Shown here: one piece after another, positions 34,634-47,662 of the stretch | Layout: each line of letters begins with the position of its first letter | Numbering within the stretch: position 1 is the first letter of the stretch | The notes under the pieces: model-generated | What the model was told of the DNA's origin: nothing | Databases searched by the model: none | What the model saw: only the letters and a program-made list of their open reading frames with translations | Program-made: the position numbers and the translations under genes | Origin: Trema orientale | Taxonomy: Eukaryota > Streptophyta > Magnoliopsida > Rosales > Cannabaceae | DNA length: 64,000 bases | Reading direction: 5' to 3' | Assembly: GCA_002914845.1 (NCBI GenBank) | Contig: JXTC01000124.1 | Span: 268,743 to 332,742, forward strand

Positions 34634-37600
34634 CTAATCACCTATGCATTATGCGATTGTGAGGCCACTTGGTTGGTGTGACTCCTACGAATTGTTCACT
34701 AAAACAATTCGAAACATCTTAACTTTTCAATTTTCTTCTTGTTGTCTTTCCCCTAAATTACCCTTTCTATCATCGTTAATGGGGTTGAACTTGGGTCCTT
34801 ATTTTACTTAAAATACACAAAACAAATACAGGGCAGAATTTAAAACATAACCAATAAATAAGAAAATTATAATAAATAAACACAAACAAAAAATAACTAT
34901 TAAGAAATTTTTAACATCTGATGTTTATACGTTTCACTTAAAAATCATCATTATATGCTAAAATAATAGTTGCTTTTCTAAGGAGGACAAAAATTAAAGG
35001 AATGAAATATTCATTTTGGGCTATAACAACACTACTAGAATATGACCAAATAACACAACTCGATCTGGACAAAACATCTCGAACTTGACTCTTTTAGTTA
35101 AACATCTTGAACTTGAATCTTTTAGTTGGCATAAGCTGCATGACACAATGTTCTTTTGTTTATGTCACAGACATGTTAATTGATATAGGGCCTGTTTGGA
35201 ACAGCTTTCAAAGATTTTTTAGGGTTTAAAAGATTTTTAAAGAGTTTTGGATGAATTTTTAGAAGATCTTTTTGTATCTAAAAGATCTTTTTAAAGAAGT
35301 ATAAACCTACCATCTTTTTTAGGAAGATCTTTTTATACTTTTACTTCAAGAAGTAAAAGCTATCCGAAACAAGCCCATACATGTTATTGTAGGCAATTAA
35401 GCATAGTCTGGTGTAATCATACATTCTCTCAATATGGAGAATTAAATTTGAATTTCCCTTCTCTAAGGTTAGAAAGTAAGGAAATGCATTGTTTGGTAAG
35501 AGAAAAAAAGTTAAGAAAAAAGATATAAATGGAGCCCAGCAGCTTTTAATCTTCCCAAATTTAGAGAAAAAATAGAGTAGATTTTTTAAGTTGATGAGAG
35601 TTAAATTTCTAGACCCTTATATACCAAACTATAAACTAGTAATATATGATTTTAAAAAAAATAGAATAAGTTAAATTTATGTCCTATCTATTCACCAAAC
35701 AACTCTAAGGACAAAATATTTCCCTTCATGTCCCTCTCATTTTCTATCTCTCATGCTTCATCTGTCCCTCCCATTTTCTTAAATATCTACTGAGCCTATA
35801 TCCGAAAAAAAAATTTGATATACGTGGATTTTTCTATGTAAAATATTAATCATACTTTTATGGTCCATGTGACACTTATTATAACATAATCATGCCTGTA
35901 TATCTTTTAATTAGTAAGTAATTATTCGCTTTTCTTTCAAAACTAAGATTATTTCCTTGACTTTCCCCGTAGGGATGATTTTGTCCGTTCTTTCAATTTT
36001 GTTTTACTTTCATTCAAGTTTGTCTTTCAACACGTTATCCATCATAAATGACTGTTTCCTATATCTGATATAGTAATTCAAGGTGCGTAAAAATTCCCCT
36101 TTTTAATTAGCATGATATAGAAAGACCAGAAGATTGAGCAAAGACAGCATGATTTGGAGTGAGATAGAAACCAATGAAAGGGCCGATAAATGGCTTACAC
36201 TATTAGAATTTTCATCCCACTATAGTCTTTATGGTGAGATAATGGACCCAAAAGAACTAAAATCAAAATGGGGTTTGAGCAAACAGAAGAAAGAAAAGGA
36301 AAAAAATAAAAAATAAGTAAATTACATGCAATCAAGAATTTGGCCACCATTGTTCATGCCTCTATTTTTTCAGGCTAAGTAAGGATCATCGTTCATGTCA
36401 TGAGTGATGAGTCAATGACCATGATAGCAAATATTTAATTCCTTGCACAATGATGGCAACACATAACTTTTTTATTTTACTCTCATACAAATCCCACAAA
36501 ATCTTTGGCAATAAAACATTTACTAAAAGGGTTTTTGAGTTTGAAATAAAATAAAATAAAAGAAATCCAGGAGATTTGTGTGCCAGATGTTAAATTGACC
36601 TATTTTGGCACATGTGTACAAATCACTAATTTGGAAGTGACTTGCACTTTTCTGCATGTTTTTCAATTAAGAATATTACTTTAATTTAAATAACTTTCTA
36701 AAGTAAGATTATTTCAATAGCTGGCAATGAACTAGAACAGCCCAATTGACTCAGTAAGAGACAGTTGAAAATCTTCTTTAGTTGTCAATGAAGTAAACTA
36801 ATAAAGTAATAAATATGCTAACATGGTCTGAAATTAATTAATATATATGTTGAAAGAAGGGAAATAATGACACCCAATTCATAATCAAATACAAATAGTA
36901 AGATTTCCTCGTCAAATGCAAAATACCCTGGTGATTTATGATATAAGAATAATTTGGGCCATTAAATGCGGTTTTTATACTCTCCAATACCCAATGTAAT
37001 CTCTTCAATAAAATAATACACCAAAATGTCAACCAAAATTTATGCTCTTCCAGGACCATTGGCCAGCTAAAGAATAGATCATTATTTCTTTCTCTCTATA
37101 GTCTATTCAATAAGCACCAATTGCAAGAGTCATGATAGTGACATTTTAATCACATATATGTGCAGTAATATTAGAGAGTAGGGGTCATTGAATATTTGCC
37201 GTCTGATGTATTATAATTTTAACACATGTACCATTTAAAAGTGAAATCACATTATTTAAAATTTTTTTCATATAATTAAAAATTTACACCAGCATCAATT
37301 TGTGCAAACATTAGTGTCTCCATCATCACTGGCATGTAAAATCTACCCAAAGAAACCGACATGGAATCTGCTTACATACATACGATTGAGACATAACAGT
37401 CGTGAAACCATCAACTGAGACCAGACAGGCAATATACTAAGCTATTATAGCAAAATGCCAGCATTTCTCATCTACCAAACAAAAAAAGGTACAGCTTCGA
37501 GAAACAGTGAGTTATGGGACACTTCTTTAAGGCAGTAAATTCAGTTGAGATATTTATTCACTTCTCAGCCAGCTCTTATTTATGCCCCCATTAATGGCAT

Positions 37601-38472
37601 TACTTTAGATCTAGTGTGGTTATTTGTATCATTTCAGCTACTACTATTGGTGGTAGATAATCCAAGTCAATTCTCATGTTTCTTTGAAACTTTTTGGTTT
37701 TGGGGCTGTTCTTTGCTACGGGTAATAAAGGTTTCTGTGTCATGCCCAATGGCCATGTATCTACACTCTGAAATATGGTATTGGTAGGCAATTAAAGTGG
37801 GACTGTGGGAGACATGAGACTTAAAAGCCATGGGGCAGCCTTTCTCAGTGGGAAGTAATGAAATTTGAAGGACTAGGTCCTGCAATGGCCTAACACCAAC
37901 CCCGCCCCCGCAATTAGAGGGTATCCCTTAATTAGGCCTGGCTTACTAGATTTTTGTTACCAAGGACACCATGAACAACATATATATGTTATTTATATAT
38001 AAGAACTGGGAATGTGAAGGAGTTCGGAAATCAAAACCACATCCATTGGAAAGTACAGTGTAGTTAATTTTACTCTACAAGGAGTGCTAGCAGCACTCCT
38101 TCCCACTTTTTTTTTTTTTTTTTAATATTCTTCTCTCATTACTTGGATTCAAACAATAATTTATAAATTTTTTAAAATATTACATATTTTAGTGAAATAT
38201 ACCTATCAAATAGTAAAAAAAAAAAATATAGAGGAGAATGAGACTTTATTTTTGTTTAAAGAGAATAGGAAATATAGTGCATAGCCCTCATTAATTTCAT
38301 ATAGATTAACACCAAAAACGTAATAAACGGAAATTCAAGATATATACCGAATATAAAATTTATACGAGGATAATCATCATAGTCTTCGTCTTCATAGTCT
38401 CTTGATAATGACTAGATTATTATTTTGCTAGTTCTTACATTATTGGAAACATCTCATCTTGGCTATAAAAAT
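34634..38472. other. Intergenic apart from the MITE at 35188-35376
   Basis: No gene is supported. Short open frames at 36134-36316, 36838-37059 and 37545-37787 show no family signature and overlap frames on the other strand. Near 35055-35130 a phrase of about 30 bases (catcttgaacttg and its variants) is repeated. The rest is AT-rich. Confidence 0.5.
35188..35376. mobile_element. Small foldback MITE, 189 bp
   Basis: The left end GGGCCTGTTTGGAACAGCTT pairs with the right end, which on the minus strand reads GGGCTTGTTTCGGATAGCTT. The interior also folds (aaaagatctttttaaag-type phrases on both sides). Flanking trinucleotides are ata and ata, which could be a 3-bp target duplication. The ends recall Tourist/PIF-type elements, but superfamily assignment is tentative. 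Confidence 0.65.
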
Positions 38473-39089
38473 TTAGAGGATGTTTGGTATCATAATTAAA
38501 AAACTGTTTTTTGTTTTTAAAAATAGAAAATTATTTTTTCAGAATAAATAAAGGGTGTTTGACATTGTTCTCTAAGAACAGTTTTTAAAAACAGGGTTAA
38601 AGAAAACATAAATTCAGAGAACAACAAAATATTATTTTCAAAGCGTTTTCTTTTTTTTTTTTTTTTGTTAACTTAAGAATGACTACCCAAGAGGGGGGAT
38701 AAATTGGGTTTTAAAACTTTTTAAGAAATTTTTCAACAATATAAAATCATATACCACTATTTTGAAACTTTGAGGCTAAATAAACAATAATACCAAACAT
38801 ATAACAATAATACTAAGTCAATTAAGCATAATAAATATCAAATAAACAATCAAATAGTTTGCAATAGAGTAAAGAGTATAAGGATAGAGAAAATGAAAAC
38901 TCAGTTTTTACGAGGTTCGACAAATACGACGGTTTGCCTACGTCCCCGGCCCTCGGCAACTTGCTTTGAGCTTTCCACTATCGGATCAAGAGAATGGGCT
39001 TGATCGACCTATTTACAAATGGAATGAATTCTCCTTAGGCTCACCCACACCTTTACAATAGTCTTGACTCCGGTTCTATCATGCCTAAC

Positions 39090-39265
39090 CTCGAATTGTT
39101 TTGACTTTGGTGCCAATCCTCACCTACACAGATTGTTTAGACAATGGTGCTAATCTCACCAACACACGGGTTGTTTAGACTCTGGTGACAACCTCACCAA
39201 ACAACTCCGGTGACAACCTTACCTAAATCGGGTTGTTTAGACTCCGGTGACAACCTCACCTCATA
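39090..39265. repeat. Imperfect tandem repeat, gttgtttagactccggtgac type
   Basis: About four units share gttgtttagac followed by t(c/t)(c/t)ggtg(a/c)(c/t)aa and cctcacc. Unit length varies around 35-45 bp, including one shortened unit. Just upstream, 38900-38960 carries tttttacgaggttcgac followed by tttgcctacgtccccgg, which recalls plant LTR sequences. This is an inference only. Confidence 0.55.
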
Positions 39266-40199
39266 ATTACAATTTTGGTTTTTGTTGAATCTCTCAACTA
39301 GAATCTCTCTCTAATAAAAGTATTTGATATAAGGTAAGCTTAGAGAGAATAGATATAAACACAAGATATGATCTAGTTTAGCTCAAGTGATTTTTGTGAA
39401 AAAGTGAATTTGAAAGTTTGGATCACAAAAATTGATTTGAACAACTTGAATGTATGATATAAGTAATATAAAGATATTCAAAAGTTATTTCAAGTGTTAG
39501 AAAAGCTTCTATTTATAGACTTGAATGAAAACTAACTGTTTTAGACCGTTTGACAGACAATCTGTTATTTTCAGTAGACCGAAAGTGTATTTTCGATCGA
39601 CTGAAAATACTAGTCGTTAGTAGTGCGGTTCTAACAATCTAATCTGAAAATTGCTGAAAATTCGACAAGGAATCGGTAGACCGAAAATGGGAACTAGTCT
39701 GCCGAAAATACTAGAGAGTAATTTTTGAATTTTATTTTAAATCTTTTTTAATTATTTTCAAAATGTGACTTCATAAATTGATTTTTTATGTAATATGGAA
39801 ACTATAGAAATTCATAAATCAATTTAAATACTTGTCTAAAATAATTTTTTTATTTTAATAGGAGATAAGTAAGTTTGACAGTATGGGTTTGAAAATTTCT
39901 AATTTTATGAAGAATTTGAGCCATTAAGATCATATTAAGTATAAACAACTATTCAAGTACAACAACTAAGTGTATAACCTTTGCTAGTCTAAGTCTTGTA
40001 TTCTTGATCTTTGTTTTCAAGCTCTTTTTCATCCATCTTCAAGCTTGATTCCTTGATCAACTTGAATTAGAACTTTTAAAGCTATTTCACTACACACTCA
40101 AGTTAAATCATTAGTACTAAATCAATTGTTTGTTATTTTCAAAATAAGAGTGAGTAAGATTGAAACATTAATTTCTCAACATTTTAAAATTTATTCTTT

Positions 40200-40720
40200 C
40201 ACATGACTTTCACACACATTCTCTCATAAATTTCTCTCTCATCACTTTCTCTTTCCTCATTCTCTCTCTCATCATTCTCTCTCATCAGTCATCACTTTAT
40301 CTCTCCTCATTCTCTCTCCTCTTTTTTCCTTTCATCACTCTCTCTCATCACTTTATCTTTCCTCATTTTCTCTCTCCTTATTTTGTCTCATCACTTTCTC
40401 TCTTCTTATTTCCTTTCATCATTTTCTATTCTTTTTTTTATAAAAAAAATCACATTCTCTCTCCTCATTCTCTATTGCTAATTTGTCTTTTATGACTTTC
40501 TCTATCTTTATTCTCTCTCTTTATGTATTCTTATCACTTTCTCTCTCTTGTATGTTTTCATTTGTTTCTGTCTATTCTATCTTTCTCATCACTTATTATT
40601 TCCTCATTCTCTCATCACTTTATCTCTCATTATCATCTTTTATTACATTTTCTCTGTTGACTTTCTCTCTCCTCATTTACTCATTTGAATTTTTCTCTCC
40701 TCACTCTCTCTAAATATTTT
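40200..40720. repeat. CT-rich minisatellite (ctctctcatcacttt-like)
   Basis: About 500 bases consist of variants of tctctctcatcacttt and tctctcctcatt. The open frame at 40483-40713 is only a low-complexity product of this array. It lies near the right end of the 38476-40899 element. Confidence 0.8.
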
Positions 40721-40902
40721 TTTTTCTCAATACGAATTATTTTTATATACATCTAATATTTTCCACTAAAAACTGATTTTTAGAAAATATTTGCTAAACA
40801 CCTAGTATTTTTTTGAAAACAATAAAAGACAGTTTTTGTTCTCATATTTGAAAGCACAACTTCAAGAATAAAAAACAGAAAACAATACCAAACATGCTCT
40901 TA

Positions 40903-42150
40903 ATCTTTTTGTTTTGGTTCTTAGACTTTTAATATGTTAGTTCTTTTTAACATTTTATTTAAAATAATTTTTTTTTCAAAGTATTGGAATCAATACTAAC
41001 GCTATTTGCCTTTAAATTTAATAGATTTTATTAGAACAAGTCTTCAAGAACTAAGGACAAACAATTTTAAAAAATTAAGTAATTTTTTTCAAAAGTAAAT
41101 TTAGGGAGCAAAATGAGACTTTTTAGATAGGTTTGGATAGAATAATTAATCTCATCAGGAATAACTATTTGTGATAAATTGAAACAGCAAATATACCAAG
41201 CTAAGCTAAGCCAGAATTGACATTGTCCTTGGCCAGAATTGACATTATCCTTAGCCATCAAAATGTTTGACACTTAACGTATATTTTGTATTTTTCCTCT
41301 AAAAAAATGGAAAATAAAATGTTTCTTCTACTACTGGAAATTGACATATTTTCGCACGTTTTGCATAGATTTTGTTTTTATCCCGAAACAAGTAGAAATT
41401 GAAAATATTGTCGGCAGCCATCAAAGGCCTTCGATGATTCATTTAAACCTTCGTTTTTTTTTTTCTAACCAACAAAAACTATTTTTCATCTCGTAATTCC
41501 CAGTTTGGTACTTTTTTTTTTCTTGTACTTTTTTTGTTGGTTTGCTGCTGAGCTGAGGAAACAGATTCAGATTGAGCAAAGCTAACAATTATATATATAT
41601 ATAGACCATAGACAAAGAGAGAAATATTAATACAATTTCAAAGGCAAGAAGTAGGAAGAAGCGAAGGTTGTTTTTAATGAACACGTGTGTTTGGTTTCAT
41701 GGAAACTTCCTTTATAGATCTATAAACTATAATATATAACTATAACTATAGGACTATACCGTCAAAACAGTGTCACACATATCACATAATTCAAGAATCA
41801 TTAGGAGGACCCGTCCATCCATCTCCCCTTCATTTAATCCCCTTTTCTCAGACCATCCCTACGCCTCTGATTGTTTTCGTCCTGTTTTTGTCTGTCTATT
41901 CTATATACATGTATATATATATACACACACCCCCAAAAAAGAGAAAATATATAACTTGTTCTAAGCTGATTGGTTGATCAAGAATTTTCGATAATTATGT
42001 AGTCAACAGACGGTATGGTTTGAAATTTCTAAGGTAAATACCTAATTATGGTTTATGGAGTGATGAATATCGGCTTTTATTCGGTTTATTTTCTTTTTCT
42101 AATTTATTTTGAGTTCTAACAGTTTCAAACTATACTGTTGGCCAAGGTTA
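40903..42150. other. Intergenic, no gene seen
   Basis: AT-rich. A 23-bp unit, gccagaattgacattgtcct, is present twice in tandem near 41210-41255. TA repeats occur near 41590 and 41910-41930. Nothing codes convincingly. Confidence 0.5.
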
Positions 42151-42155
42151 ACGAT

Positions 42156-42159
42156 GATG

Positions 42160-42200
<41 letters not shown>
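42156..42200. repeat. (ATA)n microsatellite
   Basis: Fourteen or so uninterrupted ataa/ata units. A simple sequence repeat that could serve as a polymorphic marker. Confidence 0.85.
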
Positions 42201-42674
42201 TTTGCAAATTTATTAACGTAAAGTTTTTCTTTTGAAAGTGTTAAAAATCATCATTATTTGAACTATGCACATTCATGATTAAAATTCTATTTAAATTACA
42301 AGTTTATCTATAATTAGAATTAATAAAAAAGACACATTAATGTTAAATATATCTGTTATGAATTTGAACGTACATAAGTCCAAATATGATAGTTTAGAAC
42401 TTCTCTTATCAATCTACAAATAACACCAGATAGGAGAAAGATGAAAAAGAGAAGAATTCCTAAAATTACTTAAATCCTAGAAGGAAGTTTCCGTTTATTA
42501 TTTAAAATCACCCATAAAATTAACAATGGAGCAAGATTAAGAATAAGAAAATCCAAAAGAAAGGCTTAAAGATAAACATCTAGTATTGACAATGTTTAGC
42601 CAAAAAAAAAATGAAAAAAAGAACCTAGTACATAATATTAAACCGTACAAATATATATGTTATATGCATAAATA

Positions 42675-43078
42675 TGCAGAGAATTACAGTTTTATTTTTT
42701 GAAAAAAAAAAAAAGAGACAGAGGAAAGATATAAAAAAAAAAGCTATTCGATTAAATGTAGACAATAAAATAGATCCTTTTTTTTTATTTTACAAAAAGT
42801 AATACATCTTCAAACGAAAAAAATCAATTAATCCTATTATATATATATATATATGCAGAGAATTACAGTTTTTTTAATATATATATCCATATGCAGAGAA
42901 TTACAGTTTTTTTTTTAACAAAAAAAAAAAAAACCAAAAGAAACAGAGTAAAGATATAAAAAAAACGCTATTCCATTAAATGTAGACAATAAAATAGATC
43001 CTTTTTTTTTTCTTTTACAAAAAGTAATACATCTTCAAACGAAAAAAAAAAATCAATTAATCCTATAATATATATACA
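42675..43078. repeat. Tandem duplication, period about 217 bp
   Basis: Copy 1 (from 42675) and copy 2 (from 42892) both start tgcagagaattacagttt. Both then contain aaagatataaaaaaa, tccattaaatgtagacaat (or tcgattaaatgtagacaat) and caaaaagtaatacatcttca. A third partial start, tgcagagaattacag, lies between them at 42854. The copies are very similar, so the event is young or maintained. Confidence 0.8.
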
Positions 43079-44465
43079 TATATATACATGTATATATCTC
43101 TATGGAGAACAATCCATATTTTCTTTGTTGTTAGTTTTGTTTTTTATGTATCTGTACTGGACCTGTTAGAAATGGACTATTTTCTTCAGGTTCTGAGTTT
43201 CGCTCCTTATGGAGGCATCCCTTTTATATGGTGATTTTATCCTATCTCAATAATATTTTAAATTTTTAATCAACTTTTTCAGCTTAAGAAATTAGACATT
43301 CGAAGTAAATAAAGTGTGAATGTATAAATTGCGTATTTTTGGTATATAAAAAATATAACAAAATGATTTAAAATTGCTTTGTGATCGATGAAAAAAAAAA
43401 TGAATGTATTTAGAATAAATGGTGATGGATTTAGAATTTTCCTTTAAAATGAATTGAATTTTTTTTTTCATTTAATGAAATAGATTATAAAAGTTTTAAT
43501 TAGAACTCTATTAGTCATATGACTTTTGTTATGGCGAAATTTTGTTTTTGATAATATTATAAGTTTCTTATATACTATTTGTTAGATAAATTATGAAAAG
43601 TTATTAGTTATAGAATTTTGCTATGGGATAAATTAGTATTGTTAATATTATATATTTATAAATTAGTATTGTTAATATTATATATATATACATTTATATA
43701 TATATATATATTCAAAATTTAGTTTTCCCTACAATGTGAATGTTCGCCAAAAAAAAAAGGAACACTTTATTTGAAGTTTAGATCTTTTAAAAACTTGCCC
43801 AAGCCGCCATATAATTGGGTATATATGATTTGAGGTTTTAAAACCGATAAAAAAAAAAATCACAAGAAAAAAGAGACCTGCGAAACCACACGTTTTCAAC
43901 CCCTTGCTCTATCAGTAGAGTGCATTTTTGGACCACTAGATTTCATTAGAATTTGCATGATTTTTCGTATTATTGATTATGATATGATCCAACGTAAAAA
44001 TATACACTAACAGTTTCATATTTCATCATGCAGAGACTCTAAATTTTAATTGAGTTGCTTTATTTTGCCTCAGATACATTAAAAGTAGTCCGGAAGGGCT
44101 TTACATCACATTAAAGTTGGAATGATATGTACATAAATGAAATTAGCATATGCCATATGATCCTTGCATATAAAATAACATGCATGTGAGAAATAAACAA
44201 ACTAATTTGTAACTATATAAACAACATATTATATGTAGTATCTCAAACTAGCTCCGTACGTGTTAGGTTCTTTAGGGATAATTTTTTTATTCACTTCTAT
44301 ACCAATGATATAATAAAAACATCAAATTACAGAGATAAATGATAAAAATAAAAAATCGAGTATAAACTGATCTTTTATCATACCAATTGTGCGCAGAAGA
44401 ATGTGCAAGTAACTACACAACTTTTTTTGTATTTCTATTATCTTTCACTAATGACATATTGTGAA

Positions 44466-44511
<46 letters not shown>

Positions 44512-47480
44512 GTATTAATAGTAGTAGAAACAAAATGTGAAAACAGTTGTAAACTTGTATACTGAACGTAAGACTCAACAAGCTTTTACGTTATATGCAA
44601 GTATGCAACAAAGTTAGTTCATTGGCTACTGCAACATGAATGACGTAAAATTTTAAGATATCATTAAAGAAAAAGCACTTTCTAGATATAATAGTATAGT
44701 ACGAATAAACAAAAAATTTATAGCATAAAAGGTTTACTATTGATATTTTAATATTATGCGTGTGAAATGGTGGATCGGAAAATACAAGGAATACAATACA
44801 TAGTCGTATAAAACTTGTAATAAAAAACAAACGATGAAGGAGCTAGGTGTTAACACGTAACATATTTTTGTTTTTTAGTGTGTACTGTAATTTAGGTCAT
44901 GAATCTTCTTGAAATTTTTGCAGAAGGCAGACTTGGAGTGAGGTTAGACTGAAAATATATGCATTTCTAGTACTTTTGATGTGGCATTAGTTACAAGTGA
45001 GATGTAAGTTGTTATCAAAATTTATCACAAGTAAATTTAATATTATTTATTAACTGGATTATATTAATTTATTGGAAAATTTTCTCAATAAAAAATTAAT
45101 AATTACTGGTTGATTCCACATTATTATGTTTCCGGTAATAAAAATAAGAATAATCCTTTTTTTTAGGTAAAAAGGAAGAATAGTGTTAGTGATTTTAATC
45201 ACACTTATTATTCCTTTTTTTTTCCCCTATAAGGGGTGTGGAATCTGGAATTTTGACCTTTAATTTCAGAATTTTTTTTTATTGTTGGAGTGGAGAAAAT
45301 TGATATCTAGACCTCAACATTGAAAATATGTATGCTTATCAATCAGACAAAATCTGCGATCCGCGACCACCTTAAACTTCAGTATATAAAAGTACTTATG
45401 GTTATCAATAAGTAAGCCTACGTTATTCTCCTATTTGAATATTAACGCATGAATTTTGTGTTATCATAATTCAATAATTCAATTAGTAAAATGGTCTTGA
45501 ATATATTTGTAGTAAGTTGTAATTGACGCCTCACACATTATATATAATTTATATTGAAAAAATAAATTACGTAGTAGGGTGGATCCGTTGCATAATTTTT
45601 AAACAAAATTTAAAAAGAGAAAGATCTTTGATTTTCTTTCCTCCCATAGAATTCCATAGAAAAAGGATCCAGTGTCCCAAAAACCAATTTGGACAATTTT
45701 CAATGTCCAAAAATATTGAACGAAAACCATAGCTCTACACCCTTTTTTATGTGACAAGTTCACTAGAAAAATAAGGGGTGTATATGGTAAGATATAGTGT
45801 TGATGGTGCACCATTTTATTTTAGTTCCAATGTATTAGACTTACTTAAAAAAATACATATTACAATTATACCAAAATCAAGTACTATACAGACCTAAAAT
45901 TAAGCGAGTAAGCTACTATTTTAAGGGTTTTTTTTTTTCGGTAGCCAGTGCATGATTACTCTCTAATATTTTACTAAAAATATAATAAATACTATACATT
46001 AATCAAGTCTAATTCTAATTTATTTTTTTTCACTAATTAATGTTACATTGTACTTGACTCTGATTGGTAGAAGGTCATCTCTAGTACATGACATAAATGT
46101 AACTTTCCAAGTCAATTAGCTAACTCAGTTGTTATAATCTAATTCAACAATAACAATTCATATAATTAAAAAGAGATCGGGAATTTTTTTTCTTTTAATG
46201 TTGGGATTAGAGTTGATCCGTGTAGTAACGGGGAAAAGAAAAAATAGAGAAATATTTGTTTGATGACATTTTTGTTTTAGAAAAATGAAATACATAATGA
46301 AGATGATCATGCAAGACACATCTTTAGAACATCTTCACTCTTTGAGTATAAAAAATTATATAAAACATAAGATTCTATTCTCAAATTTGTTAGGATTAAA
46401 CACTTTCCAAACGCGTACTTAAGAGACAGGTCTTTAAATTCCTTTCATTATAAATTTGTTTGGGTGCAATTAATTTTGGATATACATGTATTATACTATT
46501 ATGTATATTTCAAAAGGTATTTTCCAAGATATGTCGATCGAATTAATGCAAAACGAGAAACCTACGGAGTTGATCAAAGCAGAGGCATGCACTGCGATAC
46601 CCAACCCGAAAAAAAAGAAAAAACAAAAAATGAAAGGCAAAAAAAAAAATTTGTTTCTTACAAGTTACAAACAACATTTTTTTCCTTTTTGAATTCTTAC
46701 GGACACTAAATTCAAATTTTGCTAAATTTGGATGCACGATGAATCTAGACTATCTATTAATGTGGAAGCGTTATACGTTGCGCGTGGATCAAAGTAGATT
46801 TAAATAGATTAGAAAAAGAAATAGAGAAATGAAAATAGAAAAAAAGAATTTCCCCAATCAATTTTCGATTTACACTAATCACATTAGGAAAAAAATATAA
46901 TAGTAAAGAAAAAGTGTGAGATTGTTAAATTACAAATATATCTTTTGATTATACATAGACATTGTTAATTAGATTATTAAAAAAAAAATTAATGTCTTGA
47001 GATTGTATAATTCCTAAAATATCAATTGTATATAAGAAAGTTATTTATATTAGATTAAATGAAGGATAATTTGTCTGTATACATTGAGAAATAAATTTTT
47101 CTTTTTCATAGTATTGGTAATAAGATTATTATGCATCAATTTTTTGTTATGCCTCTGAATCAACATCCTGGCCTCACCTATTCCACCTATTGAACGGCTG
47201 TAATATGTCCTTACTTCAAAACAATGAATTCAGAAGAGTCATCCAAGATTAATCCATTAAATTATTAACAAAAAATCCTTTCTAAACTTTTTTTTTTTTT
47301 GGTGTGGAAAAATCTCGTTCTAAATCAATCTTATTATTATTATTATTATTATTACTATTATTTTGGTTTTCGGAAAAGAAATCAATGCTATTCTTACTCG
47401 ACCCACAAAAATACAATCAGAGGAATATTATGGTCCCATTATTAAAAGGGTAATTCTTGATTAATTCACTAAAATAACTC
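43079..47480. other. Intergenic, upstream of the single-exon gene
   Basis: AT-rich with no supported gene. It holds a (TAA)n microsatellite at about 44467-44512 and a short duplication near 43630-43690 (aaattagtattgttaatatt twice). A (TAT)n run lies near 47331-47360. Open frames such as 45523-45732 and 46464-46709 are AT-rich or lysine-rich and have no domain. Confidence 0.5.
44467..44512. repeat. (TAA)n microsatellite
   Basis: About fourteen uninterrupted taa units. A simple sequence repeat without other features. Confidence 0.85.
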
Positions 47481-47662
47481 TCTCTCTCTCTCACTCCAAA
47501 ATACATACACCTTCCCCAATATACCCCTACACAAAATCAACAGAAAAGGGCAATTTCGTCATAAGAGTACAAACGAGTACATAAAGGAAAGAGACAGCCA
47601 AACCAGTCACCACACAGGACCAAAGAAGCCTTGTCATGCAATAAAAGCCTTTAGATATAGAA
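47481..47662 (+). promoter_or_regulatory. Probable proximal promoter/5' leader with CT tract
   Basis: A ctctctctctctctc run at 47479-47493 is followed by C-rich sequence up to the start codon at 47663. Pyrimidine-rich tracts near plant transcription starts are common. No TATA box was identified with confidence, and the exact transcription start cannot be read from the sequence. Confidence 0.4.

Larger units (their letters stand above)
38476..40899. mobile_element. PIF/Harbinger-like non-autonomous element, 2.4 kb
   Basis: The left end is GAGGATGTTTGGTAT and the right end on the minus strand is GAGCATGTTTGGTAT. Inverted similarity continues for over 100 bp (gggtgtttgacattgttct against aggtgtttagcaaatattt). 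The flanks are tta (38473-38475) and tta (40900-40902), the 3-bp target typical of PIF/Harbinger insertions. The interior has no transposase. It carries a tandem repeat (39090-39265) and a CT-rich minisatellite (40200-40720). Confidence 0.7.

Noticed and set aside
38880..38960. LTR retrotransposon end (tttttacgaggttcgac phrase)
   Set aside because: The phrase is reminiscent of plant LTRs, but I found no second LTR, primer-binding site or polyprotein, so I did not call an element.
40483..40713. 76-aa Ser/Leu-rich frame
   Set aside because: Low-complexity translation of a CT-rich minisatellite.
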